Source: SIG710 sp045648605
Lineage (GTDB): Bacteria > Bacillota > Clostridia > Oscillospirales > CAG-272
Direction of reading: 5' to 3'
DNA length: 25,959 bases
NCBI GenBank assembly: GCA_045648605.1
Contig: JAZROG010000106.1
Location: 1-25,959 of the forward strand
Under the pieces are notes generated by a model that saw only the letters and a list, made by a program, of their open reading frames with translations, was not told where the DNA came from and searched no databases. Both the position numbers and the translations under genes were made by a program. Positions 7,519 to 15,519 of the stretch are shown here, one piece after another. The stretch's first letter is position 1. Each line of letters opens with the position of its first letter.

Positions 7519-8232
7519 ATGATTTTCATTTATATCAGACACGGCACACCTACATATAATCCCGATGCACTGACTCCTCTTGGACACAGGCAGGCAGAGG
7601 CTGTGGGAAAAAGACTTGCCCTGTACGGAGTGGATAAAATTTTTTCTTCCACATCAAACCGCGCCTATGAAACTGCTGTTCCCGCAGCAGAAATGCTCCA
7701 AAAGGAGATAGTTCAGCTTGACTTTGCAAACGAAAGCCACGCATGGCATGATTTTTCCGTAAAGATAAATGAAAATCAGAAAACTTGGGCATTTGCTTTG
7801 CCCGAATACAAGGCACTTTTCTCAAAAAGCGAGGTTCAAAGCATGGGCAGAAGCTGGCATGAGCATCCCGCCTTTGCGGAAACAAATTTTTCAAAGGGCA
7901 TGGAAAGAGTTCAGAGAGAGACAGACGCATTTTTTGCATCTCTCGGCTATGAGCACGATCACGAGAACAACTGCTTCAGAGCCGTAAATCCCACAAATGA
8001 GAGAGTTGCGATGTTCGCTCATCAAGGATTTGGTATGGTGTTCCTTTCGTGTATCCTTGATATTCCCTACCCCGCAATGGTTACAAGATTCGACATCGGA
8101 CATTCGGGAATGACGGTGATAAAATTTGAGGGTGATGACATTGTTTACCCCAAGGTGCTCCAGCTTTCCTCCGATTCGCATCTTTATAAGGAAGGCATCA
8201 TGACAGGCTATAATAATATTTTAAGATTTTAA
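7519..8232 (+). CDS. Histidine phosphatase family protein
   Basis: A 237-aa cytoplasmic protein of the phosphoglycerate-mutase-like superfamily. The RHG motif (Arg7-His8-Gly9, with His8 as phospho-acceptor) and the second catalytic histidine in MFAHQGFG (His168) are present, as is SSTSNRAYETA, matching the usual SSxxxRAxxTA. Members dephosphorylate sugar phosphates, nucleotides or phosphoproteins; the substrate cannot be read from sequence. The start is ATG 7519 with AAGGAGATG upstream, 18 nt after the carboxypeptidase gene. Last gene of the operon, followed by two terminators. Confidence 0.9.
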   Translation: MIFIYIRHGTPTYNPDALTPLGHRQAEAVGKRLALYGVDKIFSSTSNRAYETAVPAAEMLQKEIVQLDFANESHAWHDFSVKINENQKTWAFALPEYKALFSKSEVQSMGRSWHEHPAFAETNFSKGMERVQRETDAFFASLGYEHDHENNCFRAVNPTNERVAMFAHQGFGMVFLSCILDIPYPAMVTRFDIGHSGMTVIKFEGDDIVYPKVLQLSSDSHLYKEGIMTGYNNILRF

Positions 8233-8235
8233 CCA

Positions 8236-8276
8236 AAAAGGGGCTGAAATTAAATCAGCTCCTTTTATAATTTTTT
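8236..8276 (+). terminator. Terminator of the ireB operon
   Basis: AAAAGGGGCTGA / TCAGCTCCTTTT (one G-U pair) with a 7-nt loop, followed by a further T-rich stretch. Confidence 0.8.
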
Positions 8277-8290
8277 GCTCGAAAGCATTT

Positions 8291-8325
8291 AAAGGCTGAG
8301 CCGAATAACGGCTCAGCCTTTTTGA
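8291..8325. terminator. Bidirectional terminator between convergent genes
   Basis: AAAGGCTGAGCCG / CGGCTCAGCCTTT, 13-bp stem, 5-nt loop, with T-run on the plus strand and a short T-run on the minus strand. It sits 10 bp beyond the stop codon of the minus-strand LRR gene and backs up the operon terminator. Confidence 0.85.
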
Positions 8326-8334
8326 TACTAAAAA

Positions 8335-10695
8335 TTATTTTGCTGCCTTTTTCTTCTTTGCAACGATTACGATTACTACAACCACTACCGCAACCACAAC
8401 CACAGCAACAACTGCGATGATTATGGGAAGCATTGAGGAAGAGCCACCACCTGAAACATCACTCTCGTCAACGAACATAGGCATTGTCTCGGGAGCTTCT
8501 GTAACAGGCTCAGTCTCGGTCTCTGTGTCAAAAACAGTTTCGGGAGCTGCTGTTATTTCGGGAGCTTCTGTCTCTGTTGCCGCTGTTGTCTCGGGAGGAG
8601 TACATGTGATAGGCTGAGGAACATTTGAAGCTACATCGTAGAAAGTCTTTCCGTTATCTGCAGCATATGTCTCGGCAAAGGAGCCGGGTGTACCGTAAAT
8701 ATTTGCAAGATTGATATTCTCCTCAAATACGGAGGAACCGATCTTCTCAACCTGAGGGCTTACGATGACATTTGCAATGAGCCAGTCATAAGCAAAGGTC
8801 CAGGAGTTGAGAGCATGAACATTGCGAAGGTCTGCTGTACCCTCAATAGGCTCGGTTCCTGCACGGTAGATGGACTTGAGATTATGGCACTTTTCAAATG
8901 CAGCATTGAGTATCTCAAGATCGCCCGAGGGGATCTGAATAGTCTCAAGATTTGAGAATTCGCAGAAAGCATACCTACCGATAGTTGTGATATTATCGGA
9001 AACTACGATATGCTTAACATTATCTCTGATAGTGAACCAAGGCTGATTCTTTGAACCACCGCCGTAGTAGTTCATGATGTCATCGATCTTACCTGCGCCA
9101 TAGATCGTCATTGTTCCTGTAGCTTCATCAAAGCTGAATACGCTTCTGCCGCCGCAAGCGGGAAGAGTGGGATCAACATATATCCAGAATTCGTGAATTT
9201 CTTCGGGATTGTTTATGTTCTGAAGATTGAAAAGGTTTGTCTTTGCATATTCGATAAGCTCGGGAGTAAGATTACTTGCCCAGATAGTCTTAATGGACGG
9301 AGGCAGGTCAACAGCAAGAGAAGCTGTGTTACGAGGAAGGATGACCTCATTTACTTTTGTTCCGGATAGGATATTATTTATCTTCTGAAGTCCGCGAAGG
9401 TCTACTCTGCCCTCAATGCGCTCCTGACCGTTTCTCCAAATAGTTGTAAGATTAGCACATCCGGTGAAAGCATTGCCATCGATCTGATTAACAGTTTTGC
9501 CCAGACGAACATCGATAAGTGCGGGATAATTCATGAAAGCACTTCCGGAAATCTTATGGATATAATCGCCGACGATGATATGCTCGATCTCCTCCTTATA
9601 TTCGCTCCAGGACTGACCGTCCTTATCAACATCGCTAATAGTGCCTGTCTCGTTATAATTTGTTGTTGCGGAAATAAATTCAAGGGTCTTTGTGTCCTGA
9701 TAGTAAGCCCAATATGTATTGATGATATCACCACCGTTGTACTTACCTGAGGAATGACCCCAAACAGTTGCGCCGTCATGGTCGAACTCGGAAAGACCTG
9801 CGGAGGGGGGTGTTGTGCTGCCCGAGGAACCATCATTTGAAGACTCGCCGGGCGCGGGCTTTGTACCCTTTGTTTCCTCTCCTGTGTCAAGGTCGATGAA
9901 GGTATAACCGTTTGCCTTTGCAAATTCAGCCGCCTTTGAGCCTGCCTTCGCCTTGATTGCAGGGCAAGTGGAGTTGCCATTGAAAACATCGTCGGACTCA
10001 AGTATTGTTTCCATACCGAGAATGGTTATAACCTTAAGGCTGTACGTCTGCATAAACGCATTGTTCTTGATAAGAGTGACGCCTACGGGAATTTCGATCT
10101 CTGTAAGATTATTATCCTTGAACACCTCTTTGGTGATCACACCCGTAAGATTGGGGTTGAGGATGACATTTGTCATCTTCGAATTACCGTCGCAGCAGTA
10201 GTCGCCAAAGAAAACGATATTTGAGAAGTCGAAAAGGCCGACTATGGGGTCTGTTCCTCTGATATAAACAGACTGAAGCGCACGGCTACACTCAAATGCA
10301 GCCTGGTTTAGCTTTACAAGAGAGGTAGGTATCTCAACCTCCTGGAGCTTGGGCAATGCAGAGAAGCCGGCGATTTCCGTAATGCCGTCGCCGACAACGA
10401 TCTTAACAGCCTCGGCAAAGGTAGGAAGGCATTGGTTCCAACCGTTTTGTTCGCCCGTTACCGGGTCTTTGCCGTAAAGAGCTGTTGTCTGCACCTTGTC
10501 GGTTGCGGCAGCGTCGATCTCAAATGTGAGAACTCCGTTTTCTTCCATTGTCCACTTAATATTTGTCTGCTTGTTTTCGTTGTTTACGCAATATCCCGTG
10601 CCAGGAGTTGCCGCAAAAGCCGCCACTGCCATAAGAGCCGCAAAAACAAGAACCAAAACAAAAGTAAGAAGCAATCTAATGTTTGTCTTTTTCAT
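8335..10695 (-). CDS. BspA-type leucine-rich-repeat surface protein
   Basis: A 786-aa secreted, membrane-anchored protein. It begins with a signal peptide (1-29, ending AFA). Three blocks of BspA/LRR_5 repeats follow (about 45-250, 320-470 and 520-670). Each opens with a beta-strand entry such as GVLTFEID, KTLEFISA or TGTMTIYGAGKIDD, continues with an IKxIVVxDxITxI-type turn, and runs into leucine-rich units like FSNLETIQIPSG. A Gly/Ser/Pro linker (about 275-305) separates blocks 1 and 2. A Thr/Pro/Glu-rich stalk (about 685-745) leads to a C-terminal transmembrane helix of almost pure Val/Ile/Ala and the tail AKKKKAAK. BspA-like proteins bind host or bacterial surface ligands; the ligand here is unknown. 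The start is ATG 10695 with AAAGGA about 10 nt upstream. Two promoters lie upstream. Confidence 0.9.
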   Translation of the reverse strand: MKKTNIRLLLTFVLVLVFAALMAVAAFAATPGTGYCVNNENKQTNIKWTMEENGVLTFEIDAAATDKVQTTALYGKDPVTGEQNGWNQCLPTFAEAVKIVVGDGITEIAGFSALPKLQEVEIPTSLVKLNQAAFECSRALQSVYIRGTDPIVGLFDFSNIVFFGDYCCDGNSKMTNVILNPNLTGVITKEVFKDNNLTEIEIPVGVTLIKNNAFMQTYSLKVITILGMETILESDDVFNGNSTCPAIKAKAGSKAAEFAKANGYTFIDLDTGEETKGTKPAPGESSNDGSSGSTTPPSAGLSEFDHDGATVWGHSSGKYNGGDIINTYWAYYQDTKTLEFISATTNYNETGTISDVDKDGQSWSEYKEEIEHIIVGDYIHKISGSAFMNYPALIDVRLGKTVNQIDGNAFTGCANLTTIWRNGQERIEGRVDLRGLQKINNILSGTKVNEVILPRNTASLAVDLPPSIKTIWASNLTPELIEYAKTNLFNLQNINNPEEIHEFWIYVDPTLPACGGRSVFSFDEATGTMTIYGAGKIDDIMNYYGGGSKNQPWFTIRDNVKHIVVSDNITTIGRYAFCEFSNLETIQIPSGDLEILNAAFEKCHNLKSIYRAGTEPIEGTADLRNVHALNSWTFAYDWLIANVIVSPQVEKIGSSVFEENINLANIYGTPGSFAETYAADNGKTFYDVASNVPQPITCTPPETTAATETEAPEITAAPETVFDTETETEPVTEAPETMPMFVDESDVSGGGSSSMLPIIIAVVAVVVVAVVVVVIVIVAKKKKAAK

Positions 10696-10779
10696 GTGTG
10701 AGTGTTCCTTTCAAAATATATACGTTTTATTTTAAGGCATTTCGCCATAAAACCAAGAGTGATTTGGAGATTTTACACA

Positions 10780-10808
10780 ATTATACCATTTTTCCAATGA
10801 AATTTCAA
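10780..10808 (-). promoter_or_regulatory. Proximal promoter of LRR surface gene
   Basis: On the minus strand TTGAAA (10808-10803), 17-bp spacer ending TGG, TATAAT (10785-10780), leaving a leader of about 80 nt. Confidence 0.75.
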
Positions 10809-10839
10809 GTACTTATCCAAAAAAAATATACACAAATTT

Positions 10840-10868
10840 ATTATACCAGTTTTGGACAATTTTTCCAA
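10840..10868 (-). promoter_or_regulatory. Distal promoter of LRR surface gene
   Basis: On the minus strand TTGGAA (10868-10863), 17-bp spacer ending TGG, TATAAT (10845-10840). It lies exactly 60 bp upstream of the proximal promoter and shares the TGGTATAAT core. Confidence 0.65.
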
Positions 10869-10922
10869 GTCTTTTTGTCACCAAAACGTGCGCGTTTGTT
10901 ACTTTTTTCAAAAAAGTGCCGC

Positions 10923-10952
10923 AAAGCTGCTCCGTTTTTGCGAAGCAGCTTT
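10923..10952 (-). terminator. Probable terminator of prfC
   Basis: AAAGCTGCT / AGCAGCTTT stem (9 bp) about 10 nt beyond the prfC stop; a six-T run lies a few bases further on the minus strand. The U-run is not directly at the stem base, so termination strength is uncertain. Confidence 0.55.
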
Positions 10953-10962
10953 ATATTAACTA

Positions 10963-12555
10963 TTATTGACCAAATTCAACAAGCTCCAGCTTGCCCTCAT
11001 TGTGCTCAAGCGTTCTGGTTATAAACCACTCACTCTTGAAGAGCAGGAAGTTCTGACCTCTGACATCCTGCACCCATTCGGTCTCATAAAGGTCAAGGGT
11101 CTTTGGATCGACCTCGTTTGCAATTCTTCTGATATACTGCCAAGAAAGCGGACGGCGAATAAATTTAACACCGTATTCGCTCTCCATTCTCGCCTCAAGA
11201 ACCTCAAACTGAAGTTCACCAACAACACCGACAATAACTCTCTCAAGACCTGCCTCGGGCATGAAGAACATCTGAATAGCACCCTCTTGGGCGATCTGGG
11301 TCATTCCCTTTGCAAACTGCTTTCTCTTCATACTGTCGATCTGTTCAACAAGAGCAAAGCGCTCGGGAGCAAAGGTGGGAATACCCTCAAATTTTATCTT
11401 CATCGACTTATCGCAAACGGTATCTCCAATGGCAAATATTCCCGGATCGAAAACTCCGATAATATCGCCCGCATAAGCCTCGTCGATTATCGCCCTCTCC
11501 TGTGCCATCATCTGCTGTGGCTGAGAAAGCTTTATTTCCTTGCCGCCTTGCACATGGAAATATTCTGCGCCGCGCTCAAATTTACCCGAGCAGATTCGCA
11601 TAAATGCAATTCTGTCTCTGTGCGCCTTATTCATATTCGCTTGAATTTTGAAAACGAAAGCGGAAAAACCGTCCTTTGCGGGATCAAGCACCGTTTCATC
11701 TTCTGTTTTTCTTGGAAGCGGAGCTGTTGTCATCTGCAAGAAATGATGGAGAAATGTCTCAATACCAAAATTATTCAGCGCTGAGCCGAAGAAAACGGGG
11801 CTGAGCTTTCCGTGGCGCACCTTTTCAAGGTCAAAATCAAAGCAAGCACCGTCAAGCAGCTCAATCTGCTCGGCAAGCTCCTCTCTGCGGTATGAGCCGA
11901 TAAGAGCATCCAGCTTTTCGGTGTCTGCAAGATCACATTCTATAGCACCAAGGCGCTCTCTTCCCTTGTGCTTATCCGCATAAGAAAGAATTGCTCTCTT
12001 ATCTCTGTCATAAACTCCCGCAAAATCAACTCCGCAGCCAATAGGCCAGTTCATAGGATATGTGCCGATGCCGAATTCCTTCTCAAGCTCGTCGATAAGG
12101 TCAAAGGGATCTCTCGCCTCGTGGTCCAGCTTGTTTATAAAGGTGAATATCGGAATATCTCTCATAGCGCAGACCTTAAAAAGCTTTCTTGTCTGCGGCT
12201 CGATACCCTTTGCGGCGTCGATTACCATGACCGCGCTGTCTGCCGCCATAAGAGTTCTGTATGTGTCCTCGGAGAAGTCCTGGTGTCCGGGAGTGTCAAG
12301 AATATTGATGCAAAATCCGTCATATTCAAACTGCATAACAGAGGAGGTTATCGAAATACCTCTCTGCTTCTCCATATCCATCCAATCGGAGACCGCATGG
12401 CGGTCGGATGCCTTTCCCTTAACCGAGCCTGCTGTCTGTATCGCACCTCCGTAAAGGAGAAATTTCTCGGTAAGAGTGGTCTTACCTGCGTCAGGGTGCG
12501 AAATTATCGCAAAGGTTCTTCTTCTGTTTATTTCGTTTTGCAAATTTCCTGCCAT
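10963..12555 (-). CDS. prfC: Peptide chain release factor 3
   Basis: A 530-aa translational GTPase that recycles RF1/RF2 from the ribosome after termination. GTP-binding motifs are in place: P-loop SHPDAGKTT (19-27), switch II DTPGHQDFSEDTYRTL (from residue 87) and NKLD (141-144). The DFSEDTYRTL extension and the WPIGCG stretch separate RF3 from EF-G. Domain II follows around 300-390, and the C-terminal RF3 domain contains GVVGELQFEVLEARMESEYG. Length matches the family (about 525-530). The start is ATG 12555 with AAAGGAC just upstream and a consensus-like promoter about 55 bp upstream. Single gene transcribed leftward, divergent from the DUF5685 operon. Confidence 0.96.
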   Translation of the reverse strand: MAGNLQNEINRRRTFAIISHPDAGKTTLTEKFLLYGGAIQTAGSVKGKASDRHAVSDWMDMEKQRGISITSSVMQFEYDGFCINILDTPGHQDFSEDTYRTLMAADSAVMVIDAAKGIEPQTRKLFKVCAMRDIPIFTFINKLDHEARDPFDLIDELEKEFGIGTYPMNWPIGCGVDFAGVYDRDKRAILSYADKHKGRERLGAIECDLADTEKLDALIGSYRREELAEQIELLDGACFDFDLEKVRHGKLSPVFFGSALNNFGIETFLHHFLQMTTAPLPRKTEDETVLDPAKDGFSAFVFKIQANMNKAHRDRIAFMRICSGKFERGAEYFHVQGGKEIKLSQPQQMMAQERAIIDEAYAGDIIGVFDPGIFAIGDTVCDKSMKIKFEGIPTFAPERFALVEQIDSMKRKQFAKGMTQIAQEGAIQMFFMPEAGLERVIVGVVGELQFEVLEARMESEYGVKFIRRPLSWQYIRRIANEVDPKTLDLYETEWVQDVRGQNFLLFKSEWFITRTLEHNEGKLELVEFGQ

Positions 12556-12604
12556 ATTGTCCTTTATCCTTCAATTTAATAGCTTCTTATTTTTCACGGA
12601 TTAT

Positions 12605-12633
12605 ATTATACATAATTTTGCTTTACGAAGCAA
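12605..12633 (-). promoter_or_regulatory. Promoter of prfC
   Basis: On the minus strand TTGCTT (12633-12628), 17-bp spacer, TATAAT (12610-12605). Confidence 0.7.
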
Positions 12634-12715
12634 GAGTATTTTATAATTTTTTACATTTATTATTCAAAAATCTCCGATTATTAACAGAAAAGGGCTTATT
12701 GTTTACAAATTACTG

Positions 12716-12744
12716 TTGCAAATGGCGCAGATTTGTATTATAAT
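12716..12744 (+). promoter_or_regulatory. Promoter of DUF5685 operon
   Basis: TTGCAA (12716-12721), 17-bp spacer, TATAAT (12739-12744), about 28 bp before the GTG start at 12773. Confidence 0.75.
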
Positions 12745-12772
12745 TATTTAGTAAGAGATGGGAGGGATCAAC

Positions 12773-13681
12773 GTGTTTGGATATGTAAAGCCATATGCTC
12801 CCGAGATTAAAATGATGGAAAATCAGTATTACAGAGCTGCATACTGCGGTCTTTGCCGCGCCATGCGGGACGAAACGGGGCTCATTTCAAGAATGACTCT
12901 CAGCTATGATATCACCTTTCTCGCTCTTATCCGTTTGGCTCTTCTTCCCGAAAAGCCGAGCTTTGAGAAAAAGCGTTGCTTTGTCCACCCGATGAAGAAA
13001 AAAACGGTAATGAAAAAATGCGAGTCGCTTACCTATTCGGCGCATATCAGCGCGCTTCTCACCTATCACAAAATATGCGACGACATCTCGGACGAGAGGG
13101 GCGCCAAATGGTTTAGCGCAAAGCTCCTTCGTTTGATTTTTTCATCCTCATATAAAAAGGCAAAAAGGAACTATGAGGAGCTTGATTCTATTATAAAAGA
13201 CAAGCTTTGTGAGCTTCATTTGCTTGAAAAAGAAAAGCTTCGCTCAGCCGACCGCCCTGCCGCTGTTTTTGGCGCGCTCATGGCTTCCGTCACCTCGTAT
13301 GGAATGGAAAATGAGGAAAGCAAGCTTATCGCAAGCACCATAGGAAATGCTGTCGGAAAATTCATATATATAGCAGATGCCCTTGACGATATGGATGAAG
13401 ACAGAAAAAAGAATGGCTACAACCCATTTCTTCTGCTCTTTGACGGTGCCGACCTTGATGAAGAAAAGAAGCTCGACATCGAAGGGGCGATCAAAATAAT
13501 TCTGAAAAAGGCATCGGATGCCCTTGACCTTGCACCTCTTGACGGCAGACGAGACCTTGAAGGTCTTATAAGAAATATAATCACTCTCGGGATGCCCAGC
13601 ATAAGCGAGGGAATACTATTTCCCGAAGGAAAAGATAATAACATAATCGAAACGGAGATAAATGATGACAGATCCATATAA
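12773..13681 (+). CDS. DUF5685 family protein, function unknown
   Basis: A 302-aa soluble, helix-rich protein of a family I recognise as DUF5685. Start GTG 12773 (FGYVKPYAPEIKMMENQYY follows) is preferred because GGGAGG lies 7 nt upstream; an ATG at 12758 would sit before that site. Visible features are the conserved AAYCGLCRAM (Cys25, Cys28), further cysteines at 69, 83, 102 and 146, and two Asp-rich motifs on predicted helices: CDDISDE (102-108) and DALDDMDED followed by RKKNGYNPF (202-219). The second motif in its context resembles the second acidic motif of squalene/phytoene synthases, and the pair resembles class I isoprenoid-synthase metal sites (inference, not established for this family). 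First gene of a four-gene operon; its 3' end overlaps the J-domain gene by 17 nt. Confidence 0.82.
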   Translation: MFGYVKPYAPEIKMMENQYYRAAYCGLCRAMRDETGLISRMTLSYDITFLALIRLALLPEKPSFEKKRCFVHPMKKKTVMKKCESLTYSAHISALLTYHKICDDISDERGAKWFSAKLLRLIFSSSYKKAKRNYEELDSIIKDKLCELHLLEKEKLRSADRPAAVFGALMASVTSYGMENEESKLIASTIGNAVGKFIYIADALDDMDEDRKKNGYNPFLLLFDGADLDEEKKLDIEGAIKIILKKASDALDLAPLDGRRDLEGLIRNIITLGMPSISEGILFPEGKDNNIIETEINDDRSI

Positions 13682-14276
13682 GGTTCTCGGTGTTTCACCG
13701 GACGCAAGCGATGACGAAATAAAAAAGGCATACCGCGAGCTTGCAAGAAAATATCACCCCGACAAATATAAGGACAGCGACCTTGCTTCCCTTGCCGAGG
13801 AAAAGATGAAAGAGATCAACGCCTCCTATGAGGAAATACAAAAAATCCGCGAGAACGGCGGCACATACCGCGGAGGCTACGCGGGCTACGGAAGCGGCAG
13901 CACAGGGTCCTCGAAATTTGCAAGAGTGAGAGTCCTGATAAACAAAGGAAGCTTTGCGGAGGCGGAAAGGCTTCTGAATGAGACCGACATAAATGACCGT
14001 GGAGCAGAATGGAATTTCCTTATGGGCTGTATCGAGCTGAAAAAGGGTAACAGCCTTGACGCCTCGAGATATTTTGATACCGCCTGCACCATGGATCCCT
14101 CAAATGCTGAATACGCAAATATGAGAATGAGAATGCGTTCCTTTGGAAGCATGGGAAATATGAACAATCCCCAATATTCGGGAGCGGGTTGCTCAGGATG
14201 CGACATCTGCTCATCGCTCATTTGCGCAGACTGCCTTTGCGAATGCTGCGGCGGCGACCTTATAAGCTGCTGCTAA
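13665..14276 (+). CDS. J-domain protein with TPR-like region and Cys-rich tail
   Basis: A 203-aa DnaJ-family protein. The J domain (3-63) has the Hsp70-activating His31-Pro32-Asp33 and the motif YKVLGVSPDASDDEIKKAYR. A Gly-rich linker (about 66-83) follows, then a helical TPR-like pair (about 85-150, with KGSFAEAERLLN and YFDTACTMDPSNAEY). The tail (173-203) holds ten cysteines in 31 residues, including CSGCDIC and CECC. It lacks the DnaJ zinc-finger CxxCxGxG repeats, so it is not DnaJ itself but a specialised co-chaperone, perhaps membrane- or metal-linked through the tail. ATG 13665 is preferred over ATG 13662 by spacing from GGAG (7 versus 4 nt). It overlaps the end of the DUF5685 gene, implying translational coupling and joint function. 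Confidence 0.85.
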   Translation: MTDPYKVLGVSPDASDDEIKKAYRELARKYHPDKYKDSDLASLAEEKMKEINASYEEIQKIRENGGTYRGGYAGYGSGSTGSSKFARVRVLINKGSFAEAERLLNETDINDRGAEWNFLMGCIELKKGNSLDASRYFDTACTMDPSNAEYANMRMRMRSFGSMGNMNNPQYSGAGCSGCDICSSLICADCLCECCGGDLISCC

Positions 14277-14291
14277 GGATGGTGAATTAAC

Positions 14292-14873
14292 TTGCAAAAG
14301 AGAGTCGGCATAAAGATCGACTATCGGGATTTTTTACCAAAAAGAAATATAAAAAAGAGCAAGAAAATTGCTTTTTGCGCCCTATTCAGCGCGCTTGGCG
14401 TCGTTCTGCTCTATTTGGGCGCAATAATTGAGGTCATGGATATTTCAATGGCTTGCATCGCTTCAATGCTCTGCATCATTGCCCTCACCGAGATAGGCGG
14501 CGCTTATCCCTTTATGGTATATGCCGTGACGGGTGCAATCTCCCTTATCATTCTGCCCGCTAAATTCGGTGCGATTATATATGTCGGACTTGCGGGCTAC
14601 TATCCAATGGCAAAATTTTTGATCGAGCGTATGAATAACCGCATTTTAATGTGGCTTCTCAAGCTTATTCTTTTTAATATTTCAATGGGTATAATTGTCT
14701 GGGCTTCTCTGTTTCTTTTCACGGGAGCAGACATGACAAGTGCCTATATTATTTCCCTTTTTGCCCTTGGAAATTTCACATTTGTTATTTATGATATCGC
14801 CCTTTCGCTCCTTATAAGGCTGTATTTTTTCAAATACAGAAAGCTGCTTCGCATAGACAAAATATTAAGATAA
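14292..14873 (+). CDS. Unknown multi-spanning membrane protein
   Basis: A 193-aa protein I do not recognise with certainty. After a basic N-terminus (KKSKK) it has about six hydrophobic segments: roughly 25-45, 48-66, 70-88, 92-110, 118-142 and 150-178. It ends in a basic tail (KYRKLLRIDKILR). Size and topology would suit an ECF-transporter S-component-like protein, but no diagnostic motif is seen. TTG 14292 is chosen as start: it follows AAGGATGGTG at suitable distance, and the first internal ATG would remove the first membrane segment. It lies 15 nt after the J-domain gene in the same operon. Confidence 0.75.
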   Translation: MQKRVGIKIDYRDFLPKRNIKKSKKIAFCALFSALGVVLLYLGAIIEVMDISMACIASMLCIIALTEIGGAYPFMVYAVTGAISLIILPAKFGAIIYVGLAGYYPMAKFLIERMNNRILMWLLKLILFNISMGIIVWASLFLFTGADMTSAYIISLFALGNFTFVIYDIALSLLIRLYFFKYRKLLRIDKILR

Positions 14874-14895
14874 AACCTAAAAAAGGGGATAAAAT

Positions 14896-15402
14896 ATGTC
14901 AAAGAAAAGAATTGTCGCCATTACTATTGATCTGATACTCATTTTTCTGACACTCTTTTTCATCTTTGGAAATTCCATGAAAAATGTTGAAAAATCGGGC
15001 GCTGACAGCGAAAGCGTTACGAGCCTTGTTGAACAGCTTCCCCCGATAAAGCAGGCAATAGAGGATAATAAGCTCCAGCCCGGAAGCCTTGAAGGTCCCA
15101 TTCGCTCCTTTGCTCATTTTTTTGAATTTTCAATTCTCGGCGTAGAGCTTATGCTACTCATAATACTGTTAAACAGCTCCTGCAATATCAAATATTTTCT
15201 TTTTGTGGTTCTGCTCTGCTTTATTTTGGGGCTTTCCGATGAGATCATTCAATCTTTTTCCGACAGATCCACAGAGACAGTGGATGTTTTAAAGGATATA
15301 GGCGGCGGCGCATTCGGAGCATTTTTCGTCTATATCATATATCTGCCAATAAAAAAGAAGCTTACACGCGGCGCAGCGCATTCTCGCTCCCCACTCCCTT
15401 GA
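14896..15402 (+). CDS. VanZ-like family membrane protein
   Basis: A 168-aa membrane protein of the VanZ-like family. It shows the conserved RSFAHFFEFSILG (a variant of the R-x-x-x-H-F-x-E-F/Y motif) and SDEIIQSFSDRS, followed by DVLKDIGGGAFGAF (the D-x-x-x-N/G-x-x-G motif). Four hydrophobic segments are visible at about 8-24, 70-95, 97-115 and 133-155, with a 45-residue extracytoplasmic loop after the first. VanZ confers low-level teicoplanin resistance in enterococci; chromosomal homologues are common in Firmicutes and mostly unassigned. The start is ATG 14896 with AAGGGGAT upstream. Last gene of the operon; no intrinsic terminator with a U-tract is visible behind it. Confidence 0.85.
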   Translation: MSKKRIVAITIDLILIFLTLFFIFGNSMKNVEKSGADSESVTSLVEQLPPIKQAIEDNKLQPGSLEGPIRSFAHFFEFSILGVELMLLIILLNSSCNIKYFLFVVLLCFILGLSDEIIQSFSDRSTETVDVLKDIGGGAFGAFFVYIIYLPIKKKLTRGAAHSRSPLP

Positions 15403-15466
15403 AAAAGGGCGGCTTAAAAGGGTTATTTCTATTCTCTGTTTACGGTTTTTCGGTAATTTTCACATA

Positions 15467-15519
15467 ATATCAGCGCCCCCGCTTCTGTTTAAATCGAACA
15501 GAAGCGGGGGCGCTGATAT
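15467..15519. repeat. Perfect 23-bp inverted repeat (GC-rich hairpin)
   Basis: Arms at 15467-15489 and 15497-15519 are exact reverse complements around a 7-nt loop; the core is CAGCGCCCCCGCTTCTGTT. No T-run follows on either strand, so it is not an ordinary intrinsic terminator. It might stall polymerase, protect the 3' end of the VanZ operon mRNA, or be a small mobile repeat. Confidence 0.8.

Noticed and set aside
9531..10001. 156-codon minus-strand frame inside the LRR gene
   Set aside because: Out-of-frame shadow of the LRR protein, no ribosome site, composition unlike protein.
10966..11784. 272-codon plus-strand frame antisense to prfC
   Set aside because: Opposite a clear RF3 gene; no family resemblance or promoter.
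11968..12579. 203-codon plus-strand frame antisense to prfC
   Set aside because: Shadow of the conserved GTPase domain on the other strand.
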